DNA of 64,000 bases from Trichosphaerium sp. ATCC 40318 (GCA_038496445.1 JALMLS010000455.1:62001-126000); one strand, 5' to 3'. Shown: positions 21,510 to 33,357, counted from the stretch's first letter. Made by a program: numbers and translations. The notes: generated by a model from the sequence alone, not told the origin.

Positions 21510-24130
21510 ATGCCCAGCGTTAGCGTGAAGGTTATTTTCAAAGATGGCGAAGCTGAAAAGACGCATAAGTACCGCCTAGATACTAAAATACCATTAGTGC
21601 GTCTGACCAACATTGCCGTATGCTCAAAAATTAAATGCGTGTATTTTAGGACAAGCACATAACCAAACTGTGCTTACACTTTGATTGTCCTGGTATTGCG
21701 TCAATTTATGCGTTTTACGTACCAGCTCACGATATTTTTCTTGTCGAAAACGTACGTACGATAAATGGATTAAAGTGTTGATGTAGGTTGTGGTATGCAA
21801 GCACGCCTCCACACTTGCTTTTTAAAGATACACCGTGGAGTCACAACAGACCTTTTTCTACTCAAACCGCGTTCATATTCACGGTCATGCATTAATACTC
21901 GTTTTAGGACGTTAAAAAGACAATCAAAAAATTAAAAAACGGCCAAGAACTGCACTTGCAACTCGATCCAGCAGTAATTCAAGAGTCTCCTTGTATTGTA
22001 AACGTTGTAGAACAACTCGTATTATTACGTGACTCCAAAAACAGCGAAAATCAATTCAAACACGCTGTAGTCGCTCTACGTCATAAACTCAAGGTACGAT
22101 AATATATTGTCGATATGTTTTCTCGTTGGCTTTTTTTTTTCGGGTATCCAGAAGACAACTGAACCAATTTGTTTACTTCAGGAACCAGACTATGCCGTCA
22201 TGTTCCAGAAACAAAACGGTATGCAATTACTTGTAAAGAACTTGGAATCAATGGAAGGAAATGTGCTTAGTTATGGTCTATACGCATTATTGAGTTACCT
22301 ACGTGCGTATTTAATTAGTTTAGAAAATCATTAAGGACTCTGTTACTTTTTTTGCTCATAACGACGTTTTTTTTAGGTGCTTCTGATAATTTATCGTTTA
22401 TACGTACTGCACTTATTTCAAAGATTGTTACTTCGGTGGTTGGACCAAAGCTTAATTTATGTAAAGTATCATTGATGGTTTTAAATCATCTCATTAATCC
22501 AACGAATACATTCAAAGTGAGTGCACTTTTTTTACATATTGATTGGCAAAATTTTCAATAAAACCTCAATGACTCGGTTACTAATATCGACATAGGGAGG
22601 TATTATTTATGTAACGGGTCAACATGAACGTAAGCAATTAGATTGGGATACAATAGTAGAACGGCTCAATAACGAAGTAAGTTAATTGTTTCAATTTTTT
22701 TTTTTGGCGATTTGTGAAACAACCTGACGCCTATTTTTCTTGTAGGATGTTGAACTAATGCATCAAATATTATTATTTATAAATAGAATGTATGTAAATA
22801 TTAAGGAGCGTAACCCTGATCAAGCAAAACTATTTTTTGCCGAGCTTGAGGAAAAGGGTTTATCGGGGAAGGTTATAAAAGCTTTAAACCTAACATCTGA
22901 TGAGATAAAAACACAAGCACATGCCTTTCAAGTAAGTATTGATAAACACTCCTTCTTGCAAACAAACGTGAGATTGCACGTGATTTATCACGTGTGAGTT
23001 GGTATGAACAAAACTAAGTAGTTTTCTTCTTAGATGCACCGATTAAGGCCTTTCTATGAAGAGACACAAGTACCTTTTGATGAAAGTGATCCAGAGCATT
23101 GTAAGTGAAAAGAGATTGTGCAAAAAAGAAAGTTTGGCATTTTAATGATTTTTTTTAGTGAAGCTCTTGGAGAGTTTATGGATTGCAATTAACCCCAAAA
23201 CTACATTTCCTGTACGTAGTTATATTGCACTTTTTGTATGTTTTTATAGCTAAACTGACACCTTCGTCAAGGGCGTTTCAGGCGAGGGTTATAAAGCGAT
23301 GGGATGGCAGGTGAGTTGTCTCTTAATTTAGTAGAAAAACGTTACTAAAAGCGGTGTAGGGAGCAAAACCTTCAACAGATTTCAGAGCAATGGGTATTCT
23401 ATGTCTTAAACAACTTATTTTTTACGCGGAAACGTATTCTGTACGCCTAAAGGAAAAGATTACAAGAATGGTACGACTCACTATACCTTTTTTTTTCTTT
23501 TTTTTGTATTCTTTCTACTCTTATTAAAGTATTACTGTTTACAGCATGAAAGAGATGTTGAGTTCCATTATCCTGTTTGTTGTGCTGGCGTACACATAAC
23601 TCAAGTCATGATAGACGTATTTGGAATCAAAGGTACACAACGTGATTAGTAATAGCAGTTATCTAACTGGTTTTTTTTCAAATATAGAAGAAGATACACT
23701 TGGACCTACTAATGTTCATCCAATGTTATTACATCCTCAAGGATTTGATATTTGCTATTGCATATTATTTGAATTCTTTGATATGCTATGGGAGAAGTTA
23801 GAAGCGAAGTACATGCAGTTTAATCAAGTCAAAGAAGTACGCTGAAAAAACCATCCACTTTTCACTTTTCACTTAATATCGAAATTCGTAGGTTCCTCCA
23901 GCTTTATGGAATTATTGTTTATCATCATTAACACCTCATAGGCGCTTAAGCAACATCTAAATTCTATATTGGAAACACATAGCATGTTAAGCCTTACATC
24001 GTTTCATTCATTGCTTCTATCTCAACAAGCAACTCGACAGTTATCAATACCAAAAGAAGATGAAGTACAGAAAGTGACTAGCATAGACAGAGACCCTAAA
24101 GTGCTAGAACGTTTCTTAAGGTCACAATAA
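21510..24130 (+). CDS. ELMO-type protein (armadillo-like plus ELMO domain)
   Basis: About twelve small exons, most bounded by GTACG/GTAAG and (T)TAG/CAG, read as one protein from MPSVSVKVIFKDGEAEK to TAA at 24128-24130. An N-terminal ubiquitin-like/RBD-type segment is followed by LMO-ARM-type helices (MQLLVKNLESMEGNVLSYG, YALLSYLRASDNLSFIRTA). Next comes the ELMO/CED-12 domain with HLKLLESLWIAINPKTTFP, GYKAMGWQGAKPSTDFRAM, then GILCLKQLIFYAETY and VEFHYPVCCAGVHITQVMI. GWQG..PSTDFR..G is the diagnostic ELMO motif. ELMO proteins pair with DOCK exchange factors to activate Rac, driving actin-based motility and engulfment. The C-terminus stops soon after the ELMO domain; no PH domain or Pro-rich DOCK-binding tail was found, so partnering may differ from animal ELMO1-3. 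Confidence 0.87.
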
Positions 24131-24456
24131 CTATTATTATTTATTCTAAAACACCCTCTTGATCAATTAATCGCCTATATTGAGCGTTCATTGTTTCTTT
24201 TTTTTTTCTCATTTATTTCCTCATGAGGCTTTCATTTAATACCCTTTTGCATAAATTACATGACTACTTCATTTATATGTATGTATATATCTATCTAGAC
24301 ACCTTACCACTCTTGAACTTAAGTTGAAGGTAAACTTAAGCGCATTTGCTTCAAAACCATTGTTTGTCTGTTATATGTATTTATAATACCTCCTATAAAG
24401 CACACAATGCCCTTTAGCTTACCGCGAACTATAGTGAGCAACGTAAAAAGTTAAAA
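24131..24456. other. Spacer, 3' end of ELMO gene / 5' part of next gene
   Basis: AT-rich, with T-runs. The frame of the next gene is open upstream to a TAG at 24415-24417 that could be the end of an intron (cctttag|CTTACC), so a small unseen first exon of the 24457 gene may lie here. Confidence 0.35.
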
Positions 24457-25143
24457 TTGTCAGATGGAATTTCACGCCATTCTAAGAGAGCATCTATAAA
24501 CCTTGGTATGCTAAAGGGAGTGTGGAAGCAAAAGGAACCAAAATCTAGCCCAAGGAGATCTCCTAAAGCGTCTAATGACATAAAACGCTCCAATTCCTAC
24601 AGTGCGCTCTCTCAAGAAGCTACAGACGATTCTTTGGAGAAGGCAAGTAGACGTTTTAGTTCTAGGCGAGCAACGGGTCCAAAGCATAAACGTCCCCAAA
24701 GCGCGCCTGGGTTGACATCTGTTGATGAGGACCGCATTCAAACAAAGCCTAACAATTTTTCGAAGTTTTTTCAAATGGAAGCAACATACAACTCTCCACC
24801 ATCAAAACGCGTAAAGAGGCGAAGGGCATCATCACAAAAGAATAGAAAGCAAAAACCATCAAGTTTCTTCGCTTTATCGCCAAAAGCCAATACACAGTCT
24901 CCAGTGGTGCGTAGTAACTCAGCGCCAAGGCAGTTACAACCAAGAAAGAAAGAACAAAGAGGACCGAGTAGATATAGTCCAAGATTACGAATTCCTAAAC
25001 ATTCTCGCAAGAAATCGAGGCTAAGCGGTAAGGAAGTGAGTTCTAGGGAAGGTAGACGTAAGAACGAACATCTATCTTTAACTAGTGAGACAGATTCCGC
25101 AACATCAAGATCATCACGATCAAGAAAAGAAAATGATAACTAA
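24457..25143 (+). CDS. Basic Ser/Arg-rich, probably nuclear or cytoskeletal, disordered protein
   Basis: An open frame of about 230 codons rich in Ser, Arg, Lys and Pro, with patches such as SKRVKRRRASSQKNRKQKP, RRPQSAPG-like SxSAP motifs (PQSAPGLTS, RSNSAPRQL) and an SR-like tail (TSRSSRSRKENDN). No globular domain is seen. The many R-x-x-S and S-P sites suggest heavy phosphorylation. No ATG lies in frame at the 5' end (position 24457 is TTG), so the true start is probably in an upstream exon joined near 24418. Codon use looks like a genuine gene, with no stops over 690 bp. Function cannot be assigned. Confidence 0.55.
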   Translation: MSDGISRHSKRASINLGMLKGVWKQKEPKSSPRRSPKASNDIKRSNSYSALSQEATDDSLEKASRRFSSRRATGPKHKRPQSAPGLTSVDEDRIQTKPNNFSKFFQMEATYNSPPSKRVKRRRASSQKNRKQKPSSFFALSPKANTQSPVVRSNSAPRQLQPRKKEQRGPSRYSPRLRIPKHSRKKSRLSGKEVSSREGRRKNEHLSLTSETDSATSRSSRSRKENDN

Positions 25144-25578
25144 AGTTCACGGTTGCAAAAAAAAAGAAAGAAAAAAAGAAGAAAAAAAAAAGAACCTTAC
25201 AAACAATGAAGAATGGTGTACTCCAAAAGTGCATCAAAGATTGTAAATTTTTGTACAATACATGTAATATAGCTTAGCTAAAGAACAAACCATTTATGTT
25301 TTATTTGTGTGCCACATGCACGCAGTCTTTCAGTACAAGTGTTTTTTTTTTGAAACAGCAGCAAGCTTATCGTCTAACAAGTGAGCAAGCAACACATTAC
25401 CTATTTATTCTCTACTAACGGCCACAGGTTGGGCATTAACACTTCGGTTATGCAGCGATGAGAATAGCGAACAAGGTGACTCTAGAGATCTGGTGAGCGT
25501 TTGTGCAATAAATGGCGATTACATTAGCAAATGGAATGAGGGGAAAAAGTAAAGTTTTTATTATTAAAGTAATTTCTT
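25144..25578. other. Convergent spacer, no gene seen
   Basis: Starts with a long A-rich tract (25157-25192), then AT-rich sequence lacking supported exons on either strand. Confidence 0.4.
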
Positions 25579-27529
25579 CTACACTATGATTTGCTTTTTT
25601 GCTTTTATCACTTTGATACGTTCAATAGGTGTGAATCCAACTTCTTCCAACACACTTGATTCAATGTCATCTAATTTTATACCGGATTCATTCATCAATG
25701 ACCCAAGCTCTTTTGCTCGTTCACTTACAATACCTAATCCCTCTAGTATCAAAACCCAATTATTCATAGTATCTTCTTGTTCGCTTGCTGCCACATTGAG
25801 ATCAATTGATTGGATGTTCTGTAATCATGAGGTCAGATTTGGATTCCAAAATGTGATTTAAACAGTACCTCAGAATCAATGAAAGCGTGGGTTTATCACG
25901 CCATGACTTATGGGACAGCATATCATATGTATCAATATGTGAAGGTGGCTCATCTTTTCTTGAAGGTGGTTCATCTTTTCTTTCACTTATATCACTCGAT
26001 GGACTATCACGTGGTTCATTGGCATACACATCCTTTTAAGAATTAAATAATAGTTGTAAGAAATACGCTTGTAATAATAGTACCTTGTTGAGGTCATCAC
26101 CTTTCTGATGTTTTTGAAGGAATTCAACAGCATCTTGAATAATCTGTAAATCTTCTTCAGCACCTCCAAACTTTGTGTATTCGAGTTTTGGATCATTCAA
26201 AGCTTTTGACAAGTACGTCTCTCTTGTGTCTACTTTCAATTTTGACTTCATCTGTTCTAGATTTGTCTGTTCAGTTGCTTCAGTTTCTGTATCGGTCTCA
26301 GTATCTGCTTGAGCTGTAAGGTAAAAAGCGGATAATATAAAACTCCTCGTGACACATACCTTGTTCCAAAGGAGGAGATTGATGTTCTGCTTCATCTAAT
26401 TAAACAAAAGTCATAAAAGTTGATAGTAGTTTTTTAACAGATACCTTTTTTCAAGTTCTCGATGTACTCTACTATTTTATTTGCATATCCCAGAGGAATC
26501 TTGAGTAAAGATACCATTATTGTAAGGTCCAATGCTAGAAAGTCCTGGCCGCTAAAAGAAAGGTTAGTATTTGTTTCACAAAAGGATTTATATGTACGTT
26601 AACTTGTGATCTGTTAATAAGTCAACAAGCTCAGGTTCAATCTTATGAAGTACATATAACACTTGATCACATGTCCAAGTTGAAGGTGATACTGTTTTAT
26701 TTCAACCAGAATAGGTGATTGAGAGGGGATTTTCAGAAACGTTATACTCAGCAAGGAATGTTATCAACTTTTTTCCTTTGTACAATCTTCCCTCAATAGT
26801 CTTCTCACCAGGGAATGTAATCTTGACATTCTTACCTGAGGTACCAGAAATCCAATTACTTTCCCATGTGGTGCCATCAAGAAAATAATAGCATCCAGAA
26901 CCACTGTATTTGTCATCTTTATATTCACCAACATATCTGCTTCCATCGGCGTGTGTGCGCTCTCCTTTACCATTGCGTTTGCCATCTTTAAATTCGTCAA
27001 CATATTTGTCTCCATCGACCCATGTGTACTCTCCTTTGCCATTAAGTTTGTCATCTTTAAATTCGCCAACATATTTGTCTCCATTGACCAATGTGTACTC
27101 TCCTTTGCCATTAAATTTGTCATCTTTAAATTCACCATTGTATCTGCCTCCATTGGCACATGTGAACTTTCCTTTGCCATTAAATTTGTTATCTTTAAAT
27201 TCACCAACATACTTTGTTCCTTTTGGCCCTGTCCATTCTCCTTTGCCATTGCATTTGCCATCTTTAAATTCACCAATGTATTTTTTTCCATTTGCACATG
27301 TATACTCTCCTTTACCACTGCGTTTGCCGCCTTTATATTTGCCAACATATCTGCTTCCGTTGGTGTGTGTACACTCTCCTTTACCATTGCGTTTGCCATC
27401 TTTAAATTCTCCAACATATTTGTTTCCATTGGCCTATGTGTACTCTCCTTTGCCATTAAATTTGTCATCTTTAAATTCACCATTGTACTTACTTCCACTC
27501 TTGTATGTAACCTCTTTTCTTGTATACAT
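25579..27529 (-). CDS. MORN-repeat protein with SAM-like domains
   Basis: Minus strand: from 27529 MYTRKEV..., then eight or nine MORN units (GEFKDGKRNGKGECTHTNG type, G-x-G-x-Y/F-x-G-x-F/W-K) to about 26850. These are followed by a SAM-like domain (STWTCDQVLYVLHKIEPEL, then GQDFLALDLTIMVSLLKIPL), an acidic Glu/Thr linker (TETDTETEATEQTNL), and a second SAM-like helical bundle at the C-terminus (DDIESSVLEEVGFTPIERIK). MORN arrays bind lipids or membranes and SAM domains oligomerise, so a membrane scaffold is the likely role. Two in-frame stops need explaining: TAG at 27434-27436 inside the first MORN unit, and TGA at about 26702-26704 between MORN and SAM. Both can be removed by plausible introns (see findings). 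If not spliced, the gene is broken or makes separate products. Confidence 0.65.
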
Positions 27530-28100
27530 TCTTGTTTTACAACACCTACTAGGTGGGACAGAACGTTTAGAAATCCTCAAAATTGTCACGTGATTTGGTA
27601 AAAAACAGTACTACCTTTTCGCCTCCCAAAATGTTCGCTACACCAAACGAGTCGCTGATTCAAGATTTCTTTTAGCTAATTCGGCCGTAGGAGACTTCTT
27701 TTGGAATTATTTAGCACTGACGGTCAAAAAATTAAGTAGGAGAGGTACCCAGCACCTAAAGTCCTCAGCGAAGAGTGCTACCGCTAGCCTATCAACTTAA
27801 AACGAACTTAGTGGTTCACTTAACCAATGTACAGAGGCCATGCCATTCTTAGCATTCCTCATTACAAAAAGGATGCTGTACAAAGAACATAGCGTGTAAT
27901 CGCCTTGGTCTGTTTTTAAGCTAGATTCAGCGTATGAGTTGTATAGCGCAAGGACAGATTGGTTTTTCAAACAAAAATCAAAAAATAAGGGACTAAAGAC
28001 TGATCACGTGGGTAAAACCAAAGGCATTTTGTTTGTGTCGATAATGTGGTTAATTTTGTTGTCTGAACTGAATACCTAACGGAAATTGCACATGTGAACT
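27530..28100. other. Intergenic region, no supported gene
   Basis: About 570 bp between the divergent MORN-SAM and 28.1-kb genes, presumably holding both promoters. CACGTG palindromes occur near 27589 and 28005. No exon is supported. Confidence 0.4.
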
Positions 28101-28123
28101 TGTATTGTGGTACACAGGCAACT

Positions 28124-28850
28124 CTTTACGAAAGACAACTCAAAAAACGTCAATACGGTTCTACTAAAACGGAAATGGCAAGCACTCCAGAGAATATTAT
28201 CTGGATACTATCTATACCAAGCACTGGAGCTAAATTCGTGTTTGACGTTATACGTTATCAAACATGGGATGGGACGCTTTGGTATAGCGCTATTGGGCTC
28301 TAGTTAGTACTAATACGCTGTTTTTTAAGGGAATCTCGCGTTAGCAACGGTTGTTTCCATCATCTCAAGCAAGACGGCATGGGTTTCGCTGTTGGTTATG
28401 ATTTGAACTTCCTGGCGTGTACGCTAGTTCGTTTTTTTTTGTTTTTTGTAAAACTAGCGAAGGGTGACATTTTGAGGTTTTGTGTCACGTTTTTCTTAGA
28501 TCGCAAGTTTCTTTTTTCTTTTTTTCTACTTTCTTTGTGGTGTTTGTAGTACTTTGTATTTACTCATTACAAAGGGGATGGTTCGAAAAAGACTGCGAAA
28601 ATTGCTGGTAATAGTTTGACTGTTAACGGTCAGAGTTCAAACTCCCTACAGTTTAAAAGGTATTCCACTTTTTGTTTTGCTTCTTCAAAAAAAACCAAAC
28701 TAACACGTGGGTAGTTGGGACGGCTTGGACTGGGAAGCGAAACTACAGGTAGGTTTAGATGTTCTTAAACGTATGTTTAATGTTTGGTTGTGTAGGTTAT
28801 CTCAGAGGAAAAGGCTTTGAGTCACTGGGACTTGAAATTTCTTCAAAGAC
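28124..28850 (+). CDS. Unrecognised small multi-exon protein, limits approximate
   Basis: A coding-like exon after acag near 28123 reads ATLYERQLKKRQYGSTKTE... to TWDGTLW. Splicing TTTG|gtatag...taag|GGAATC (28289 to about 28330; branch-like TACTAAT present) gives ESRVSNGCFHHLKQDGMGF and GYDLNF. A later exon near 28550 reads THYKGDGSKKTAKIAGNSL and NGQSSNSLQFK, then SWDGLDWEAKL before gtaggt. The repeated WDG..W phrase and alternating strands suggest a beta-rich domain. Start codon and final exon are unresolved. It lies just upstream of the fascin-like gene and could conceivably be a partial duplicate or part of it, but I see no sequence match. Confidence 0.35.
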
Positions 28851-28956
28851 TTGTGCGTGACGTGATCTTTTTTGTGTTATTTTTTTGGAAGTTCTTTTGT
28901 TGTCTAGGTTACAGCGCTCACTTTTCGAATAGGCCCGAGGCAAATCTTCTGGTGTC

Positions 28957-30493
28957 ATGAGTGGACACGCTGTGGTAGGTGACAAGAAAGAGAACAAGAA
29001 ATTTCGTTTGGGCTTTGAAAACGGTAAGCTAACTTTGAGTGATTTCTCAAGTTGTATTCTCATCCCTTGTGCTAGGCACGATCTACGACAAAAAATCGAA
29101 TGAAAAAATTGGATCTATTGATACAATGACAAGGGATATTTCTTTTACACCAACTGCAAAGGGTGGACCAAAAGTAACGTACAAGGGCATATACGCAGGT
29201 TCGTTTCATTTCTTTTTTTTTTTCATCAATCAGCGCTTTTTCTTTGAAATAGTCTGACTGATCACGTTAACAGCTGATGGCAATTTCACGGGTACCTGGA
29301 GCCAAGAAAATCCTATAACAACAGGAACATTTACATTCAAGTTGGATATTGAGAAAGATGTAAAAAAGGTTAAGTTTGGAGAAGCTGATATAGTATTCCT
29401 TAAATCAAAGTCTTCGAACAAGAATCTTAGAATAAGTAAGGAAGGAAAAGTATCTGGTACTGGCGCTCAAGGACAATGGGGTAAGCTTAAACAATATTGA
29501 AATAACGCTAACACTATACTCTTTCTTTCAGCACAGTTCAAGATTCTTAAAGTCAAGGATTCAATAGTCAGGTTCCAAAACATTGGAAATCCAAAGAACT
29601 TCCTTCGCATTAGTCCAAAAGGAGAACTTGATGCAGTACGCCTATATTTTTTGTTATACACGAGAAGTTACTTATTAACATACTGTACAGGGCGGTGGCG
29701 GAAAATGGTGTCACTTCAAGCTCGTCAAAGTTGGCAAATTCCATGTTCTTGAATCAGTTGAACATGGCTTCAAGAAGAGAGTAGGCATTCTTGTACGTAG
29801 TGTCAACCCTTGTTAACAAGATCACGTGATATTCTTTAACTATACCCGTGTTTTGCTAGTTTTAATTGATCGTTTAAATAGGACGATGGAACAGCAAAGA
29901 GTCCTGATAAGACCGGAAGAGGAAAGCACGGTCAGTTTGAAATTGAATACAAAGACAAAGATAGACAAGCAAGAGGTCCTTTTGTACAAGGCGCTAAGTT
30001 ATTCTTCACCTCTTTTTCAAGTGGAAGAAACCTTAGAATAAAGAAAGAAGGTGACGTCGATGCTAGCGGTGGCAAAGGAAAGTGGGGTACGAATAAGCAA
30101 CTTCAGAACAAAAACCCAAACAAACTTCAACTCAACATTAATCAAAACCGTTTAGCTCAGTTCATTGTTCACAAAGATGGCGATTTTATCAAACTACAGA
30201 ATGTAGGTGATGAGAAGCACTACCTTCGCATTACATCAAAGAATGTATTAGATGGAAAAGTACGACTCAAACAGATGATTTTTGATGCAAATAAAGTCTA
30301 ACTTTTTGTACAGGGCGGTGGTGGAAAATGGTGTCAGTTTAAAGTTGTCCGAAGAGGAGGCAGAAAAGTGTTACTAAAGTCACCTCATTTTGATAACGCT
30401 TTTGTAAGTGTTAAGACCAATGGAAATGTGGCGGATACAAGCTTCAGAAAAAGGAGATCCGCTTTGTTCAAGTTCTCCAGAGTAGGAAAATAG
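28957..30493 (+). CDS. Tandem beta-trefoil (fascin-like) protein
   Basis: About eight exons from MSGHAVVGDKKENKKFRLG to TAG 30491-30493, in phase. An N-terminal beta domain (GSIDTMTRDISFTPTAKGG) is followed by repeated trefoil strands: VFLKSKSSNKNLRISKEGK, VRFQNIGNPKNFLRISPKG, KLFFTSFSSGRNLRIKKEG, IKLQNVGDEKHYLRITSKN and VLLKSPHFDNAFVSVKTNG. These alternate with GKWCHFKLVKVG / GGKWCQFKVVRRG / GKWAQFIVHKDG. The pattern (V.LQN.....YLRI...G.LD..G..G.W..F.V) is that of beta-trefoil actin-crosslinking (fascin, FRG1) or lectin-like folds; two full trefoils are suggested. With no signal peptide, a cytosolic role, perhaps actin bundling, is more likely than secretion. It is highly basic. Confidence 0.65.
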
Positions 30494-30608
30494 GTTTTGA
30501 TTGTTGAAAAAAATAAAATGATCGTTCACTCCGTTAGATAAATGCTTTGTTAGTGATAACCTCACCATTTTTATTGCTTTCGTTGTACACTTTCAGCTTG
30601 TAGGCATC

Positions 30609-31040
30609 TCAAAAAGGCAGCATAACCAATAATAACAAGAGTACACTTCCGCACAATGCATAAAGAGCTGCTGACGGAATAGTAGGCGCAGCAGTTGTAG
30701 GAGCAACAGTTGTTTGAAGTGGAATTCGTGAGAATATACAGACATTATCACTAGAAGCTACTATCGATCTTTGACATTGCATTTTCCCTCTGATTACTTG
30801 AGGACCTACGACACTGTGCCTTCAATAATCCATACTTACAAGTGCCAACACTTGAGCTATTCCAACGCAGTCTGTATTGCGCAATATGTCGGAATTCCAT
30901 GTACCAAAAGTCTTGTGTGACTTGGTGCAATACTTGCAATAAGGATTTTGATCCTGTGGTTACGTGTGGAAGGTTTTTCTTTAGAATAATAAGGAAGAGT
31001 TACCTCTTTCTTGATACGGAGTTAAGTCAAAAAAACCTGC
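30609..31040 (-). CDS. Small Cys-containing protein with Thr/Pro stalk and C-terminal hydrophobic anchor
   Basis: Minus-strand frame ends IPLQTTVAPTTAAPTIPSAA, then LYALCGSVLLLLLVMLPF and TGA (30609-30611): a Thr/Pro/Ala stalk followed by a terminal hydrophobic segment with nothing after it, as in GPI-anchored or tail-embedded surface proteins. Upstream, a Cys-rich exon reads DQNPYCKYCTKSHKTFGTW and LRNTDCVGIAQVLAL, followed by gtaagt. The two parts are in different frames, and I could not choose the splice that joins them; a signal peptide should lie near 31030-31090. Probable cell-surface protein, function unknown. Confidence 0.45.
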
Positions 31041-31100
31041 ATAGCAAATTATGACATCAACCACGTGAAGAAAAATTGATTTATAAGAGCTTATTTATCA

Positions 31101-33357
31101 ATGAGCTTCTTCTATCATTGGTTTGGAGACGTAACAACAGAGTTGAGAGAAGAAATTGTAAGTACTTTCACAAAAAAGATCTTAATAACGTTTTTGTAGT
31201 CAAATGGCGCGGAGATACTCAGTTTACGGTGTGTACCACTTGTTTTGAATAAAAAACGAATCATTTCATTGACAGGGCTTTAGAAAACAGGTCGCAAGCA
31301 TCACAAAAGCGTTAGATACAAAAACAAAGATATTACAGGTGTTATTACAAAGAAAGTTTATGATTGTTACTAACTGTACCGGCAGACCACTCAAGAACTC
31401 GTAAAAGAACAGCAGGAAAGGCTAGGAGTAGTAGAGAAGGAAAAAGAGTCCTTAGAGGATAAAATAGCCGAACAAAACAAAGAGATTGCCGAACTCAAAC
31501 TAAAGCTTGAAGCAGTGGCTGATGATAAAGAAAAAGTTCTTTTAGAGCTTGTTGAAAAATATGAGGCCAAATCAGAATATTATCAAGCTCTAGTAAACAG
31601 AAAATCAGATGAGATTACTAGCCTACGCACTACAATTACAAAATTATCAGGTATGTTCCCACATGCTTATTATTATTTTTGTTAGTCCCAAAACATTGTT
31701 TTCACAATGAACGAAAAACACCTCCATAATGTATCCACCAAAATACGTTGTGTTCGTTTATTTCATTTCAAGAAAGCGACTTTCAATCTAAAAATCACGG
31801 ATGATGATTATTGTTAACTGTCACGTGGTTCAATAATACAATTTGTTTCGTCGCTTTTTAGTTTTTTGGGTTTTTTTGTAGTGAAGCAAAAAACGCTAAC
31901 GTGTTGCCGTTAGACCGATTAGATGTAAAACAAAAAAAGACAGTAACACTAGAAAAGATGATGTGTGAGCAAGACAATACAATCAATGAGCTACAAAGCG
32001 AAAAAGAAGAATTACTTGCTGAGAATTATCAAGTTGAAGAAGAAAAGCACGAGCTTAATCAAGAGTTAATAGAAGAACGCTCCCGGCGAATGGAACTTGA
32101 ACAAAGTATAGATGATGATGTAAAACAGTACTCTAACGAGATGAAACGATTACTAAAAGAGCTAAAACAAAGCAAAGTACAATCATTTTTTCTTGTGTTA
32201 ACTTACTCCGTATCATCCGGATCTTTTTTTTGTTCATCTTGTGGACACTTTATACTAACATGCTTCATCTAAGACTGAGTTGAACGCAATTAAAAAGAAG
32301 TTGGCTGGTTATTCAAAACAAATGGCAGAGTTGAATCAACGCATGTTAGAGAATAATGAAGGCGATGTAAGCGCTCTAGAAGGTAATCAGTCTAAAATAT
32401 CTTTTTTTTTTCATTTACTTCTTCTTCACTGAAGCTCCACTTCGTTTTATTGTACTTTCTTTGTTGTGTAACCTTCGTTTTTGTTTAGAAAAAATTAAAG
32501 ATATGAGTATAGATGCAGAACTACTAAAAGACAAGGTAGCAGCTTTAGAAAAAGCAATTTTAAAGGCAGAACAACAGGTACAACTTTGTTTGGGTTGGCA
32601 ATAAATACTTTAAGGAGTATACTATCTGAGTGTTCTTATTCGGGTTTTTTAGGCTAGAGAACTTCAATCAATGCTAAACACAAACGGTTTGAATGTTGAA
32701 GAACAACTTGCCAATTCCGTAGCCGTACGTTAAGTGCAATTCTCATTTTATCATGAAAACTAAATTAGTGCTTTTCGCTTGTATTTTTTAATTGATTCTA
32801 ATGCAATGTATTTAGAAAGTAGCTGACTTAGTCGCTCACCACACAGAGTTAGAAGTTGAAGTGAATACCCTAAAAGAAAAAAATGAGTACGTAACTTTTG
32901 CAAACCCTTATATTTTTACCTTTAGTTCATCATCTTTTTTCTTACTTTTTTTGCACCAACTAGCGAAATAATGCGCTATCTGGTTTTCCTTAATAAACGT
33001 CTAAAATCAGTAACTAAACAACAATCCGTCATTGTTAAAACAAGGACAATACATAAAACAGTAAAGACGCATACACAACAAGCAAATAAAGAAGTACAAG
33101 ATTACCTAACTAGAAATGCAGAAGATCTTAAAAAGCTTCAAGAACTATTAGAAAACGCTGACAAGGTAAGCAAGAAACTCAACTCAAAAAAAAATCTTGT
33201 CACGTGTTTTTTGTAGTCACTTCGAACTTTTATTAACCTTATTCACTAGCAAATTCAAAAGACAATAACATTGCAGAAGTCTGCACCATATAAAAAAAAA
33301 CCAATTAATGGAGCTGCACAACTTGCTCAAGAAAAGGCCGTAGTTGCTTCAGACTGA
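31101..33357 (+). CDS. Long coiled-coil protein
   Basis: Many short exons from MSFFYHWFGDVTTELREEI to TGA 33355-33357 give roughly 480 residues that are almost all heptad-like coiled coil: LKLKLEAVADDKEKVLLEL, NTINELQSEKEELLAENYQ, ELNQELIEERSRRMELEQS and DYLTRNAEDLKKLQELLEN. The first 20 residues (aromatic, W) resemble the N-terminus of tethering or vesicle coiled-coil proteins, but no GRIP, GRAB or kinesin motif is present, and the C-terminus is short and basic. A golgin- or centrosome-type structural role is possible. One intron between 31651 and 31880 is long, about 230 bp. I do not recognise an orthologue. Confidence 0.65.

Noticed and set aside
26702-27436. Reassigned stop codons (TAG or TGA as sense)
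   Set aside because: TAA, TAG and TGA all serve as clean terminators in conserved genes here (BPNT1 TGA, VPS4 TAA, fascin-like TAG); the odd stops are limited to one gene with splice alternatives.
26910-27601. Two long plus-strand ORFs rich in Leu/Phe/Pro opposite the MORN gene
   Set aside because: They mirror the MORN repeat period and are antisense shadows.
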